From Allokutzneria sp. NRRL B-24872 (GTDB lineage Bacteria > Actinomycetota > Actinomycetes > Mycobacteriales > Pseudonocardiaceae), in the NCBI RefSeq assembly GCF_002155965.1, contig NZ_MUMH01000064.1, forward strand, positions 1-64,000: a DNA stretch of 64,000 nucleotides, written 5' to 3'. Numbering within the stretch: the stretch's first letter is position 1; each line of letters opens with the position of its first letter. Below the pieces are notes generated by a model. It saw only the letters and a program-made list of their open reading frames with translations. It made no database searches and was not told where the DNA came from. The position numbers were made by a program, and so were the translations under genes. Positions 1 through 8,792 of the stretch are shown in pieces.

Positions 1-13
1 TACAGGACAGCGC

Positions 14-1012
14 CTAGGCGGGCGGCGGGCAGGTGGTCGAACGGGTGACCAGCTTGGGGTGCAACAGTTTCCGGACCGGTTCGGCCCGACCCTCGCGCAC
101 GCGCTGGAGCAGCGCCTCGGCGGCGAGCCGTCCCATCTCCGTGCGCGGCTGGTCGATCGTGGTCAACGAGACGTGGCGCATCGACGCGAGCGAGGTGTTG
201 TCGTAGCCGATCACCGAGACGTCCTGCGGCACGCGCAACCCGGCCTCCTCCAGGGCGGAGATCGCGCCGACCGCGTTGTAGTCGTTGGCCGCGACGATGG
301 CGGTGGGCGGGGTCTCCCGCGCGAGCAGCATCTCCTTGATCGCCTTGGCGCCCGCCGCGTCCGTGTACTCGCTGCGGAAGACCTCCGGTTCGAGCCCGTG
401 GTCGCGCATCGCGATCTGGAAACCGCGCCGCCGCAGTGCGGACTGCGAGCCACCTCCGCCGTCGAGGTGAGCGATTCGACTGTGCCCCAACGACACCAGG
501 TGATCGACGGCCATTCGCGAGCCAGCCTCGCCGTCGTCGTTCACCGTGTCCACAGTGGACAGGCGCGAGGACCGCGACACCAGCACGATCGGGGACTGCT
601 CGGCGGCGGACTCGATCGCCGCTGACGGCACGACCGGCCCGAGCAGCGCGAGACCCGCTGGGCGGAAGGACAGCAGGCTGTTCAGCGCGCGCCGCTCCCT
701 CGCGGGGCTCCGCCCGCCGGAGTTGATGATCAGCTCGAAGCCCTCGGCCCGCGCCGCCGCGTCCAGACCCTCCGCGACCTCGGCGAAGAAGGGGTTGTGC
801 AGGTCGGAGAGCATCACGCCGAGCACGGTGGAGGTCCGGCTGGCCAGCGCGCGGGCCATCACGTGCGGCGAGTAGCCCAGTTGCTCGGCCGCTTCGAGCA
901 CGGCCGTGCGCCGCTGCGCGCTCACCTTCGGCGAACCCCGCATCACCAGGGAAACCAGTGCTCGTGACACGTTCGCGACGCGCGCGACGTCCTCCATCGT
1001 CGGACGGGCCAC
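14..1012 (-). CDS. LacI-family repressor of the inositol locus
   Basis: This is a LacI/GalR-type DNA-binding repressor, about 332 residues. The N-terminal helix-turn-helix begins MEDVARVANVSRALVS, and a periplasmic-binding-protein-like sensor domain fills the rest. I chose the GTG start because AAGGAGG lies five bases upstream on the minus strand; the open frame continues further upstream but without family sequence. It is divergent from iolG and faces a pair of perfect palindromes of the GAGCGCTC type that LacI proteins bind. It probably represses the inositol genes and its own promoter until an inositol-derived ligand binds. The family is certain; the ligand is inferred from the neighbours. 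Confidence 0.9.
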   Translation of the reverse strand: MARPTMEDVARVANVSRALVSLVMRGSPKVSAQRRTAVLEAAEQLGYSPHVMARALASRTSTVLGVMLSDLHNPFFAEVAEGLDAAARAEGFELIINSGGRSPARERRALNSLLSFRPAGLALLGPVVPSAAIESAAEQSPIVLVSRSSRLSTVDTVNDDGEAGSRMAVDHLVSLGHSRIAHLDGGGGSQSALRRRGFQIAMRDHGLEPEVFRSEYTDAAGAKAIKEMLLARETPPTAIVAANDYNAVGAISALEEAGLRVPQDVSVIGYDNTSLASMRHVSLTTIDQPRTEMGRLAAEALLQRVREGRAEPVRKLLHPKLVTRSTTCPPPA

Positions 1013-1088
1013 AGCGTCCTCCTTGACCGGTCCCGTGACGGCTACCAAGGTTGTGAGCCTTGACACTGCAGCGGAGAACGCTACAGCA

Positions 1089-1118
1089 TTGGAGCGCTCC
1101 AACCAATAGAGCGCTCTA
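1089..1118. promoter_or_regulatory. Tandem LacI-type operators
   Basis: Two perfect palindromes lie between the divergent lacI-type gene and iolG: TTGGAGCGCTCCAA at 1089-1102 and TAGAGCGCTCTA at 1107-1118. They share the core GAGCGCTC and their centres are 17 bp apart. LacI-family regulators bind symmetric sites with a central CG, so these are the probable operators. The spacing would place two dimers on nearby faces of the helix and could block both promoters. Confidence 0.75.
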
Positions 1119-1151
1119 ACGGCGCGAGCCCCTGACCTGGACGGAGAGCGA

Positions 1152-2165
1152 ATGCGCATCGGAGTTGCGGGTGTCGGGCGGATCGGCACCATGCACGCCG
1201 CCAACCTCGCCTCACTTGGCCGGATCGACGAGGTCGTGCTCTTCGACCCGCTGCCGGGACGCGCCGAGCAGGCGGCCGCCGCGCTCGGTGGCGCCGTGCG
1301 CGCGGTCGACGACCTGGACGCCCTGCTGGCGTCCTCGGACGGGGTCCTGCTGGCCACGCCGACCGACACGCACCCGGACATGCTGCGCAGGGCGCTGGCC
1401 GCCGGTGTGCCGACGCTGTGCGAGAAGCCGATCGCCAGCGACATCGACGAGATGCGCGCGCTGGTCAAGGACGTGGAGGCGTCCGGAGTGGAGGTCCTGG
1501 TCGGCTTCCAGCGGCGCTTCGACCCCGCGACCGTGGAGCTGCACCGCCGCATCCGTTCGGGTGACGTGGGCACGATCTACCTCGTCCGGGCGATCGGCCA
1601 CGACGCGAACCCGCCGGACTTCGGCTACCTCCCCGCATCCGGCGGCATCTTCCGCGATCTGCTCATCCACGACCTGGACGCCGTGCCGTGGCTGGTCGGC
1701 GAGCCCGTCGTGGAGGTCTACGCGGCCGGGTCCGTGCTCGTGCACGACGCGTTCGCGCAGGCCGACGACGTGGACAACGCCGTGGTGACGCTGCGCTTCG
1801 CGGGTGGCGCGCACGCCACGCTCGCCGGTGGGCGGCACAACCCGCTCGGCTACGACCACCGCATCGAGGTGCTGGGCAGCAAGGACTCCTTGACGGTCGG
1901 CGTCGACCCCCGCACCCCGTTGACCTCGCTGGAGAACGACGGCCCGAAGGTCGGCCCCGGCGCCTACCCCGGCTTCATCGAGCGCTACCACGACGCCTAC
2001 CTCAACGAGATGGCCGTGTTCGTGGACGTGGTCTCCGGCAAGGCCGAGAACCCCTCGCCCGCACGGGAGAGCCTGACCAGCCTGGAGCTGGCGCTCGCCT
2101 GTGACACCTCGCGCCGTACCGGAAACCCGGTGCGCCTCACCCAGTCAGTGGAGGTCACCCGATGA
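1152..2165 (+). CDS. iolG: Inositol 2-dehydrogenase (Gfo/Idh/MocA family)
   Basis: This enzyme would oxidise myo-inositol to 2-keto-myo-inositol with NAD, the first step of inositol catabolism in the cytoplasm. The 337-residue protein opens with a Rossmann motif (GVGRIGTMHA, residues 6-15), has the EKP motif near residue 91, and a HDLD segment near 172 that supplies the catalytic His of the family. Its stop overlaps the next start in an ATGA junction, so it leads a translationally coupled run of genes. The family is clear. The inositol substrate rests on iolB, iolC and iolD downstream. Confidence 0.88.
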   Translation: MRIGVAGVGRIGTMHAANLASLGRIDEVVLFDPLPGRAEQAAAALGGAVRAVDDLDALLASSDGVLLATPTDTHPDMLRRALAAGVPTLCEKPIASDIDEMRALVKDVEASGVEVLVGFQRRFDPATVELHRRIRSGDVGTIYLVRAIGHDANPPDFGYLPASGGIFRDLLIHDLDAVPWLVGEPVVEVYAAGSVLVHDAFAQADDVDNAVVTLRFAGGAHATLAGGRHNPLGYDHRIEVLGSKDSLTVGVDPRTPLTSLENDGPKVGPGAYPGFIERYHDAYLNEMAVFVDVVSGKAENPSPARESLTSLELALACDTSRRTGNPVRLTQSVEVTR

Positions 2166-3034
2166 GCCCGAAGATCGCCGCCGCCCCGATCTCGTGGGGC
2201 GTCTGCGAGGTGCCCGGGTGGGGCCACGTGCTCGACGCGAAGACCGTGCTCGGCGAGATGGCCAGCCTCGGCGTCCAGGCAACCGAACTGGGCCCGCCGG
2301 AGTACCTGCCGACCGACCCCGCCGAACTGCGCGAACTGCTCGGCGGCTACGGCCTCAGCATGGTGGGCGGATTCCTCGCCGTCCCCTTGCACACCGGCGA
2401 CCAGTCCACTGTGGACGAAGCCGAGCGCGCGGCGAAGCTGCTCGCGGCGACCGGGGCCGAGGTGCTGGTGCTCGCGGCGGCCACCGGGCTCGACGGTTAC
2501 GACGATCGGCCGAAGCTCACCGACGCGGAGTGGGCCACACTGGTCGAGACCGCTGCCCGCATCCGAGACATCGCTGCGGCACAAGGTCTTCGCACCGTGC
2601 TGCACCCGCACGTCGGCACGCACGTGGAGAACGCCGACGAGGTCGACCGCTTCCTGGCCGACTCCGATCTGGAGCTGTGCCTGGACACCGGGCACCTGCT
2701 CATCGGCGGCACCGACCCGGTCGAGCTGGCGCGCAAGTACGCCGACCGGATCGGGCACATGCACCTCAAGGACGTCCGGGCCGACGTCGCGGAGCGGGTC
2801 CAGCGCGGAGAACTCGCCTACGCCAAGGCCGTTGGCGAGGGCATTTACGTTCCGCTCGGGGACGGGGACGTGGACATCGCCGGTATCGTCGCGTTCCTGC
2901 GCGAGTCCGGCTACGACGGTTGGTGGGTCCTGGAACAGGACACCGCGTTGCAGGTGGGGGACGCCGAAGCGGCGGGTCGGCCGGTGCGGGACACCGAGCG
3001 GAGCCTGCAATACCTGGGGAAGCAGTTCGACTGA
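2162..3034 (+). CDS. Sugar-phosphate isomerase/epimerase, probable IolE
   Basis: This is a 290-residue TIM-barrel protein of the xylose-isomerase-like (AP_endonuc_2) fold. It opens with APISWGVCEVPGWGH and carries the metal-ligand stretches HPHVGTH, DTGHLL and HMHLKD typical of the fold. In this operon it is the only candidate for 2-keto-myo-inositol dehydratase (IolE), which makes the trihydroxycyclohexane-dione used by IolD. An IolI- or IolH-like isomerase role cannot be excluded. It overlaps iolG by four bases. Confidence 0.8.
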   Translation: MSPKIAAAPISWGVCEVPGWGHVLDAKTVLGEMASLGVQATELGPPEYLPTDPAELRELLGGYGLSMVGGFLAVPLHTGDQSTVDEAERAAKLLAATGAEVLVLAAATGLDGYDDRPKLTDAEWATLVETAARIRDIAAAQGLRTVLHPHVGTHVENADEVDRFLADSDLELCLDTGHLLIGGTDPVELARKYADRIGHMHLKDVRADVAERVQRGELAYAKAVGEGIYVPLGDGDVDIAGIVAFLRESGYDGWWVLEQDTALQVGDAEAAGRPVRDTERSLQYLGKQFD

Positions 3035-3056
3035 GATCGCTTTCTAGGAGTTGACA

Positions 3057-4055
3057 ATGACGTCTCACCGATCCCGCCGCGTCGGCGCGTTGGTCGGACT
3101 CACCGCGGCGGGCTTGGTGCTCGCCGCGTGCAGTGGCCCCACGGGCGGCACGGGTGCCACTCCTTCAAGCGCGCCAGGGGGTTCCGCTCCCTCGGGTGGC
3201 CCGCTGAAGGTCGCGGTGGTCTCGCACGGGACGCCGGGCGACGCGTTCTGGAACGTGGTGAAGAACGGGGCGGAGGCCGCTGGCAAGGAGCTCGGCGTCG
3301 AGGTCCAGTACCAGGCCAACGGCGATCCCGCCGCGCAGGCGAAGTCCATCGACAACGCGGTGGCGCAGAAGGTCGGCGGCATCGTGGTGTCGATGGCCAA
3401 CCCGGACGCGCTGCGCGACTCGATCGCCAAGGCCACCCAGGCGGGCATCCCGGTCGTCACGATCAACTCCGGTGAGCAGCGCAGCACCGAGTTCGGCGCG
3501 CTCATGCACGTCGGCCAGAACGAGGGCATCGCGGGCGAGCAGGCTGGCAAGAAGCTCAAGGACGCGGGCAAGCGCAAGCTGCTGTGCGTGATCCACGAGG
3601 CGGGCAACATCGGGCTGACCCAGCGCTGCGACGGCGCGGAGCGGGGTTTCGGCACGACGCAGAAGCTCCAGGTCGACATCAGCAACCCGACCGACGCGCT
3701 GGCCAGGCTCAAGGGCGCGCTCCAGTCGGACCCGTCGATCGACGCGGTGCTCACGCTGAACCCGCAGGTCGCGGGCAACGCGGTGAGCGCGGCCAAGGAC
3801 ACCGGTGGCAAGGCGCAGGTGGCGACCTTCGACCTCAACTCCGACGTCGTGGCGGCGATCAAGGCCGGTGACGTGCTCTTCGCCGTCGACCAGCAGCAGT
3901 ACCTCCAGGGGTACCTGCCGGTGGTCTTCCTCAAGCTCTACAAGGACAACGCCAACACCGTCGGCGGTGGCCGCCCGGTGCTGACCGGTCCCGGCTTCGT
4001 CGAGAAGTCCAATGTGGACGCTGTCGGCCGCAACGCCGACCGCGGCACCCGCTGA
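3057..4055 (+). CDS. Sugar ABC transporter substrate-binding lipoprotein
   Basis: This is the periplasmic-binding-protein component of a ribose/inositol-type ABC importer, 332 residues. It has a basic N-terminus, a hydrophobic stretch and a lipobox (LVLAAC) around residue 25, followed by a Thr/Pro/Gly linker and the type I binding-protein fold. I chose ATG 3057 because TAGGAG lies six bases upstream; an in-frame TTG two codons earlier is less likely. The permease and ATPase genes follow, so the cargo is probably myo-inositol. Cargo specificity is inference from context. Confidence 0.88.
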   Translation: MTSHRSRRVGALVGLTAAGLVLAACSGPTGGTGATPSSAPGGSAPSGGPLKVAVVSHGTPGDAFWNVVKNGAEAAGKELGVEVQYQANGDPAAQAKSIDNAVAQKVGGIVVSMANPDALRDSIAKATQAGIPVVTINSGEQRSTEFGALMHVGQNEGIAGEQAGKKLKDAGKRKLLCVIHEAGNIGLTQRCDGAERGFGTTQKLQVDISNPTDALARLKGALQSDPSIDAVLTLNPQVAGNAVSAAKDTGGKAQVATFDLNSDVVAAIKAGDVLFAVDQQQYLQGYLPVVFLKLYKDNANTVGGGRPVLTGPGFVEKSNVDAVGRNADRGTR

Positions 4056-4087
4056 TCGCTCCGGCGGGTTCCGCGCGGAGCCCGCCG

Positions 4088-4116
4088 GATCTCACCGATC
4101 TCACCGGATCTCACCG
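4088..4116. repeat. Three-copy 9-10 bp tandem repeat
   Basis: The unit GATCTCACC (plus G) occurs three times in direct succession just before the Shine-Dalgarno sequence of the permease gene. It may be simple slippage DNA. No function is evident. Confidence 0.6.
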
Positions 4117-4127
4117 AAGGAGTTGGG

Positions 4128-5168
4128 ATGGCGTTGGCGGTGCAGGGAGACGACGAGCGCGTCGCTCGCGTTGGCCTCGCGGATCGCCTGGTCAGCAGGC
4201 CGGAACTGGGGTCGGTGCTCGGGGCGCTCGCCGTGTTCGTGTTCTTCTCGGTGCTCACCGACCAGTTCCTCAGCCCGATGGGCGTGGCGAACTGGCTGGA
4301 CGACTCCTCGACGCTGGGCATCATGGCGGTCGCGGTCGCGCTGCTGATGATCGGCGGTGAGTTCGACCTCTCGGCCGGCGTGATGACCGCCTCCACCGCG
4401 CTGGTGACGGCGATCCTGGCGACGCAGCTCGGCTGGAACACCTGGCTGGCGCTGCTGGTCTCGCTGGTGTTCGCGCTCGGCGTCGGCGCGCTCAACGGTT
4501 GGCTGGTGATGAAGACCGGTCTGCCTAGCTTCATCGTCACACTGGGCACGTTCCTCGCGCTGCAAGGGCTCAACCTCGGCATCACGCGGCTGGTCACCGG
4601 CTCGGTGCAGGTCTCCGGCATGCGCGCCGCCGAGGGCTACGAGTCGGCGGGCTACCTCTTCGCGTCCACTGTGGACGTTGGAGGGACGTCGTTCCCGATC
4701 TCCATCGTGTGGTGGGTGCTGGCCGCGGCGGTCGGCAGCTGGGTGCTCGTGCGCACGCGCTTCGGCAACTGGATCTTCGCGGTCGGCGGGGCCGCCCCGA
4801 GCGCCCGCGCGGTCGGCGTTCCGGTGGTGCGCACCAAGATCCTGCTGTTCATGACGACGGCCTTCGCCGCGTGGCTGGTCGGCTCGATCAACATCCTGCG
4901 CTTCACCACGGTCCAGGCCAACCAGGGCATCGGGCTGGAGTTCCAGTTCATCATCGCCGCGGTGATCGGCGGCTGCCTCCTGACCGGTGGGTTCGGCTCG
5001 GCGATCGGGGCCGCGATCGGCGCGCTGATCTTCGGCATGGCCCGTCAGGGCATCGTCTTCGCGCAGTGGGACAGCGACTGGTTCCAGCTGTTCCTCGGCA
5101 TCATGCTGCTGGCCGCCGTCCTGGTGAACAACGCCTTCCGCCGCAGGGCGGAGCGGGTGAGGAAATGA
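4128..5168 (+). CDS. Sugar ABC transporter permease
   Basis: This is a hydrophobic, 346-residue inner-membrane permease of the ribose/xylose/inositol ABC family (BPD_transp_2 type) with roughly ten predicted membrane segments. A preserved EFDLSAG segment lies near residue 80 and matches the conserved 'GEIDLSVG' region of RbsC-like permeases. The start is set by GAAGGAG seven bases upstream. Its last codons overlap the start of the ATPase gene, which suggests coupled translation. It would form the channel for the substrate delivered by the lipoprotein encoded at 3057. Confidence 0.9.
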   Translation: MALAVQGDDERVARVGLADRLVSRPELGSVLGALAVFVFFSVLTDQFLSPMGVANWLDDSSTLGIMAVAVALLMIGGEFDLSAGVMTASTALVTAILATQLGWNTWLALLVSLVFALGVGALNGWLVMKTGLPSFIVTLGTFLALQGLNLGITRLVTGSVQVSGMRAAEGYESAGYLFASTVDVGGTSFPISIVWWVLAAAVGSWVLVRTRFGNWIFAVGGAAPSARAVGVPVVRTKILLFMTTAFAAWLVGSINILRFTTVQANQGIGLEFQFIIAAVIGGCLLTGGFGSAIGAAIGALIFGMARQGIVFAQWDSDWFQLFLGIMLLAAVLVNNAFRRRAERVRK

Positions 5169-5950
5169 CGATGAGCGCGCTTCTGGAAACCCGTGAGGTC
5201 GGCAAGAGCTTCGGCAGCGTGATCGCGCTGAACGGAGTGTCCACCGTGGTCAACGCGGGTGAGGTGACCTGCGTTCTCGGCGACAACGGGGCGGGCAAGT
5301 CGACGCTGATCAAGATCTTGGCCGGGGCGCACCAGCACGACACCGGCGAGTTCCTCATCGAGGGCGAACCGGTCCGGCTGTCCAGCCCGCGCGAGGCACT
5401 GGACCGCGGCATCGCGACGGTCTTCCAGGACCTGGCCGTTGTCCCGCTGATGAGCGTGTGGCGCAACTTCTTCCTCGGCTCCGAACCGCGCAAGGGCTGG
5501 GGTCCGTTTTCCCGGCTGGACAGCGCGAATGCGCGCTCGACCACCAAGAAAGCCTTGGCGGAGATGGGAATCGACCTCCGCAACGTGGAGCAGCCGGTCG
5601 GCACGCTCTCCGGCGGTGAGCGGCAGTGCGTCGCGATCGCGCGCGCCGTCCACTTCGGAGCGAAGGTGCTGATCCTGGACGAGCCGACGGCCGCGCTCGG
5701 CGTCAAGCAGGCCGGGGTCGTGCTGCGCTACGTCGCGCAGGCGCGTGACCGGGGGCTCGGCGTCGTGCTGATCACGCACAACCCGCACCACGCCTACCCG
5801 GTCGGCGACCGCTTCCTGTTGCTCAAGCGCGGGCGCAGCCTCGGCTGCTTCGACAAGGCCGACATCTCCCTCGAAGAGCTGACCAGGCAGATGGCCGGTG
5901 GCGCCGAGTTGGAGGCGCTGGAGCACGAACTGCGGGGGATGGGCTCGTGA
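5165..5950 (+). CDS. Sugar ABC transporter ATP-binding protein
   Basis: This is a single-domain ABC ATPase of about 261 residues that would power the upstream permease. Visible motifs are Walker A (GDNGAGKST), the Q-loop, the signature LSGGERQ, Walker B ([12 protein letters not shown]) and the H-loop (VLITHN). Many RbsA-type ATPases have two fused ATPase halves; this one has one, so it should act as a homodimer. The start overlaps the permease stop (ATGA). A second ATG six bases downstream is also possible. The TGA overlaps the GTG of iolC. Confidence 0.9.
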   Translation: MTMSALLETREVGKSFGSVIALNGVSTVVNAGEVTCVLGDNGAGKSTLIKILAGAHQHDTGEFLIEGEPVRLSSPREALDRGIATVFQDLAVVPLMSVWRNFFLGSEPRKGWGPFSRLDSANARSTTKKALAEMGIDLRNVEQPVGTLSGGERQCVAIARAVHFGAKVLILDEPTAALGVKQAGVVLRYVAQARDRGLGVVLITHNPHHAYPVGDRFLLLKRGRSLGCFDKADISLEELTRQMAGGAELEALEHELRGMGS

Positions 5951-6882
5951 GCGCATTGGAACTGCTGACGGTCGGGCGCGTCGGTGTCGACCTCTACCCC
6001 GAGCAGAGCGGCGTTTCGCTGGCCGAGGTCAGCACCTTCGCGAAGTCGCTCGGTGGCACGGCGACCAACGTCGCGGTGGCGGCGGCCAGGCTCGGCCGCC
6101 GCTCCGCCGTGTTCACCAAGGTCGGCGAGGACGACTTCGGCCCGTACGTCCGCAGCGCGCTCAGCGACTTCGGCGTTTCGCCGGAACACGTTGGCACGGA
6201 ACCAGGTCTGCTCACTCCAGTGGTGTTCTGCGCGCTCAACCCGCCCGCCGACCCGCCGTTGTTGTTCTACCGCCGTCCCACCGCGCCCGATCTCCGGCTG
6301 CGCCCGGAAGACGTGCCGTGGGACGAGGTCGAGAACGTGCCGCTGTTCTGGGTGACCGGAACCGGTGTGTGCGAGGAGCCTGCCAGAGCTACGCAGCGGG
6401 AAATGTTGCTGCGCAGGGGCCGCCGGGAGCACACGGTGCTCGATCTGGACTACCGCCCCATGTTCTGGGAGTCCGAGGTCTCCGCGCGCGCAGAGATCTC
6501 GTGGATGCTTGACCACGTCACGGTCGCGGTTGGCAACCGCACCGAGGTGGAAATCGCTGTGGGGACTGATGATCCCGACGAAGCCGCCAAACGTTTGCTC
6601 GATCGCGGTGTGCGCCTGGCGATCGTGAAGAAGGGCGCCGAGGGCGTTCTGGTCGCCACCGACGAGGGCTCGTGGACCGTGCCGCCGCACCCGGTCGAGG
6701 TCGTGTGCGGGCTCGGCGCGGGTGATGCGTTCGGCGGAGCGCTCGCACACGGGCTGCTGGCGGGCTGGAACCCGGTGCGCATCGCCGAGTACGCGAACGT
6801 GGCTGGCGCACTGGTCGCGTCGCGCTTGGCGTGCGCCGACGCCATGCCGACGCCTGAGGAGATCGAGGCTGAGCTTTCGTGA
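5947..6882 (+). CDS. iolC: 5-dehydro-2-deoxygluconokinase (PfkB family)
   Basis: This kinase would phosphorylate 5-dehydro-2-deoxygluconate, a late step of inositol degradation. The 311-residue protein has the IolC-style N-terminus ([12 protein letters not shown]), the PfkB signature 1 region ([15 protein letters not shown]) and signature 2 ([15 protein letters not shown]) near residue 257 with the catalytic Asp. It begins at GTG, overlapping the ATPase stop by four bases, and its end overlaps the next gene in the same way. Other PfkB sugar kinases look similar, but the neighbours support IolC. Confidence 0.88.
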   Translation: MSALELLTVGRVGVDLYPEQSGVSLAEVSTFAKSLGGTATNVAVAAARLGRRSAVFTKVGEDDFGPYVRSALSDFGVSPEHVGTEPGLLTPVVFCALNPPADPPLLFYRRPTAPDLRLRPEDVPWDEVENVPLFWVTGTGVCEEPARATQREMLLRRGRREHTVLDLDYRPMFWESEVSARAEISWMLDHVTVAVGNRTEVEIAVGTDDPDEAAKRLLDRGVRLAIVKKGAEGVLVATDEGSWTVPPHPVEVVCGLGAGDAFGGALAHGLLAGWNPVRIAEYANVAGALVASRLACADAMPTPEEIEAELS

Positions 6883-7766
6883 TCACCGATGCCGACTGGC
6901 GGAAGTTGTTGCACACCAGGGCTTTCGAGCCCGGAGCGATCGCGTCCGCCTACGCCGCCCGTCGCCGCAGGCCGCTGCTGGGGCCGAGCGGCACGCTGTT
7001 CCTCGTCGCCGCCGACCACCCCGCGCGCGGAGCCCTTGGCGCCGCAGGCGATCCGACCGCGATGGCCGACCGCCGCTCGCTGTTGGAGCGCCTGCTCATC
7101 GCGCTGGAGAACCCGGCGGTGGACGGTGTGCTCGGCACTCCGGACATCATCGAGGAACTGCTTCTCCTGCACGGCCTGCACGACAAGGTCGTCATCGGCT
7201 CGATGAACCGCGGCGGCCTCGCGGGCGCGGACTGGGAGATCGACGACCGCTTCACCGCCTACTCCGCAGAGTCCATTGTGGACTACCGGTTGGATGGCGG
7301 AAAGATGCTGCTGCGCCTGGTGAACTCCGACGCCGGGACCGCTCCTACCTTGCACGCGTGCGCGGAAGCCGTGTCATCTCTGGCCTCCGCCGGTGTCATG
7401 GCGATGGTCGAACCGCTGCCCTACGAACGCCGCGACGGCTCGCTGGTGCTCCAGGATGACGCGGCGTCGTTGGCCAGGGCGGTCACCGTCGCCTCCGGTA
7501 TCGGCCGCACTTCGGCGCACACGTGGCTCAAGCTCCCCGCGCCCGCCGATCCCTCCGCCGTGCTCGGCGCGACCACCTTGCCCTCGTTGGTCCTCGGTGG
7601 TCCTGACGCTGACACATCGTTGTGGGACAAGACTTTGCGCCATCCGGTCGTGCGCGGACTGGTGGTCGGCCGCACGCTGCTCTACCCGCCGGACGGCGAC
7701 GTGGCCGCTGCCGTGGCTACCGCTGCGAGCCTTCTGCGCTCCACCCGAGAGGAGATCTCCGCGTGA
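6879..7766 (+). CDS. Cgl0159-family (beta/alpha)8 protein, probable aldolase
   Basis: This 295-residue protein resembles the Cgl0159 family found in actinobacterial inositol clusters and has the look of a class I aldolase-like TIM barrel. Recognisable stretches are FLVAADHPARGALG, GVLGTPDIIEELL, IGSMNRGGL and a late TWLKLP with a Lys in the position expected for a Schiff base. The pathway still needs cleavage of 6-phospho-5-dehydro-2-deoxygluconate, and no other gene here offers it, so IolJ-type aldolase is my inference. It starts at GTG overlapping iolC, and its stop overlaps iolB. Confidence 0.8.
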   Translation: MITDADWRKLLHTRAFEPGAIASAYAARRRRPLLGPSGTLFLVAADHPARGALGAAGDPTAMADRRSLLERLLIALENPAVDGVLGTPDIIEELLLLHGLHDKVVIGSMNRGGLAGADWEIDDRFTAYSAESIVDYRLDGGKMLLRLVNSDAGTAPTLHACAEAVSSLASAGVMAMVEPLPYERRDGSLVLQDDAASLARAVTVASGIGRTSAHTWLKLPAPADPSAVLGATTLPSLVLGGPDADTSLWDKTLRHPVVRGLVVGRTLLYPPDGDVAAAVATAASLLRSTREEISA

Positions 7767-8653
7767 CGCTCCACCGTCCACAAGGGACGCTCGCTGTCGA
7801 CGGCGACCCGATCCTGCTCACTCCCGAGGACGCGGGCTGGACGCACTGCGGTCTGCGCGTGCTCGTGCTGGAGCCGGGCAAGCCGCGCGTTGTCGAGACA
7901 GGCGAGTTCGAGGCGTTCGTGCTCCCCCTCGCGGGCGGCTGCGTGGTGGAGGTCGACGGCCAGCGCTTCGAACTCGAAGGCCGCGAGTCCGTCTTCACGC
8001 GAGTCACCGATTTCGCTTATGTGCCAAGGGAAGCGTCCGTCACGCTGACCTCAGCTGGTGGAGCCGAGATCGCACTGCCGATGGCCAAGTGCACGCGCCG
8101 CCTCGAACCCCGCTACGGCCCGGCGGAGGACGTCCCCGTCGAGGTGCGCGGCGCGGGCAACGCGACCCGGCAGGTCACCAACTTCGGCACTCCCGGCGTG
8201 TGGGACCACGCCGACAAGCTCAACGCCTGCGAGCTGATCACCCCCGACGGCAACTGGTCCTCGTACCCGCCGCACAAGCACGACGACTCCGAGCCGTGCG
8301 AGGTGATGAACGAGGAGATCTACTACTTCCGCATCGCCGCGCGCGACGGCGTGACCCCGTCGCGCGAGGGCTTCGGCTTCCACCGCACCTACACCGGCGA
8401 CGGCGAGATCGACGAGGACGTCACCGTCCGCGACGGCGATGTTTTCCTCATCCCACGCGGATATCACGGCCCGTGCGTCGCCGCGCCCGGCTACCCCATG
8501 TACTACCTCAACGTCCTCGCGGGCCCGGCCGAGGAGCGCTCCATGGCCTTCTGCGACGACCCCGCCCACACCTGGGTCCGCGACACCTGGGCCACCACCC
8601 CCGCCGACCCCCGCTGCCCCGTCACCACCGCAGTCCCCAAACGTGCTGAATGA
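7763..8653 (+). CDS. iolB: 5-deoxy-glucuronate isomerase
   Basis: IolB converts 5-deoxy-glucuronate to 5-dehydro-2-deoxygluconate. The 296-residue double-cupin protein has the hallmark C-terminal segment with SYPPHKHDD, the strand EIYYFRI and a late HGPCVAAPGYPMYYLNV, which carry the metal-binding His and Glu residues. The start is the GTG in a GTGA overlap with the previous stop; the frame continues upstream but out of family. The stop codon lies inside the first unit of the palindromic repeat cluster that separates it from iolD. Confidence 0.92.
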   Translation: MTLHRPQGTLAVDGDPILLTPEDAGWTHCGLRVLVLEPGKPRVVETGEFEAFVLPLAGGCVVEVDGQRFELEGRESVFTRVTDFAYVPREASVTLTSAGGAEIALPMAKCTRRLEPRYGPAEDVPVEVRGAGNATRQVTNFGTPGVWDHADKLNACELITPDGNWSSYPPHKHDDSEPCEVMNEEIYYFRIAARDGVTPSREGFGFHRTYTGDGEIDEDVTVRDGDVFLIPRGYHGPCVAAPGYPMYYLNVLAGPAEERSMAFCDDPAHTWVRDTWATTPADPRCPVTTAVPKRAE

Positions 8654-8771
8654 CTCGTTGATGTGGTTGAACGTGCTGAACGAGTCATTGACCACGCTCA
8701 ACGTGGTGAACGAGTCATTCAGCACGAAACGCCCCGAATGACTCTGAACTCCCTGAACGGGTCGTTCAGGG
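8647..8771. repeat. Cluster of 15-bp palindromic units at 30-bp spacing
   Basis: Near-identical imperfect palindromes lie at 8647 (TGAATGACTCGTTGA), 8677 (TGAACGAGTCATTGA) and 8707 (TGAACGAGTCATTCA), exactly 30 bp apart. A degenerate unit follows near 8736, and at 8751-8771 there is a perfect hairpin, CCCTGAACG-GGT-CGTTCAGGG. The first unit overlaps the iolB stop, and the last hairpin ends about ten bases before the iolD Shine-Dalgarno sequence. The cluster could be a multi-site operator, an RNA processing or attenuation element within the operon, or a mobile intergenic repeat. Confidence 0.75.
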
Positions 8772-8792
8772 CACAACCCAGGAGGTAGTGGA

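Noticed and set aside
1013-1573. N-terminal extension of the LacI frame
   Set aside because: It runs through the operators and the opposite-strand iolG gene; the AAGGAGG-GTG start at 1012 and the family opening settle the true start.
1212-1991. Long antisense frames inside iolG and many other genes
   Set aside because: High GC at third positions keeps opposite frames open; their translations are Arg/Ala/Gly-rich with no domain.
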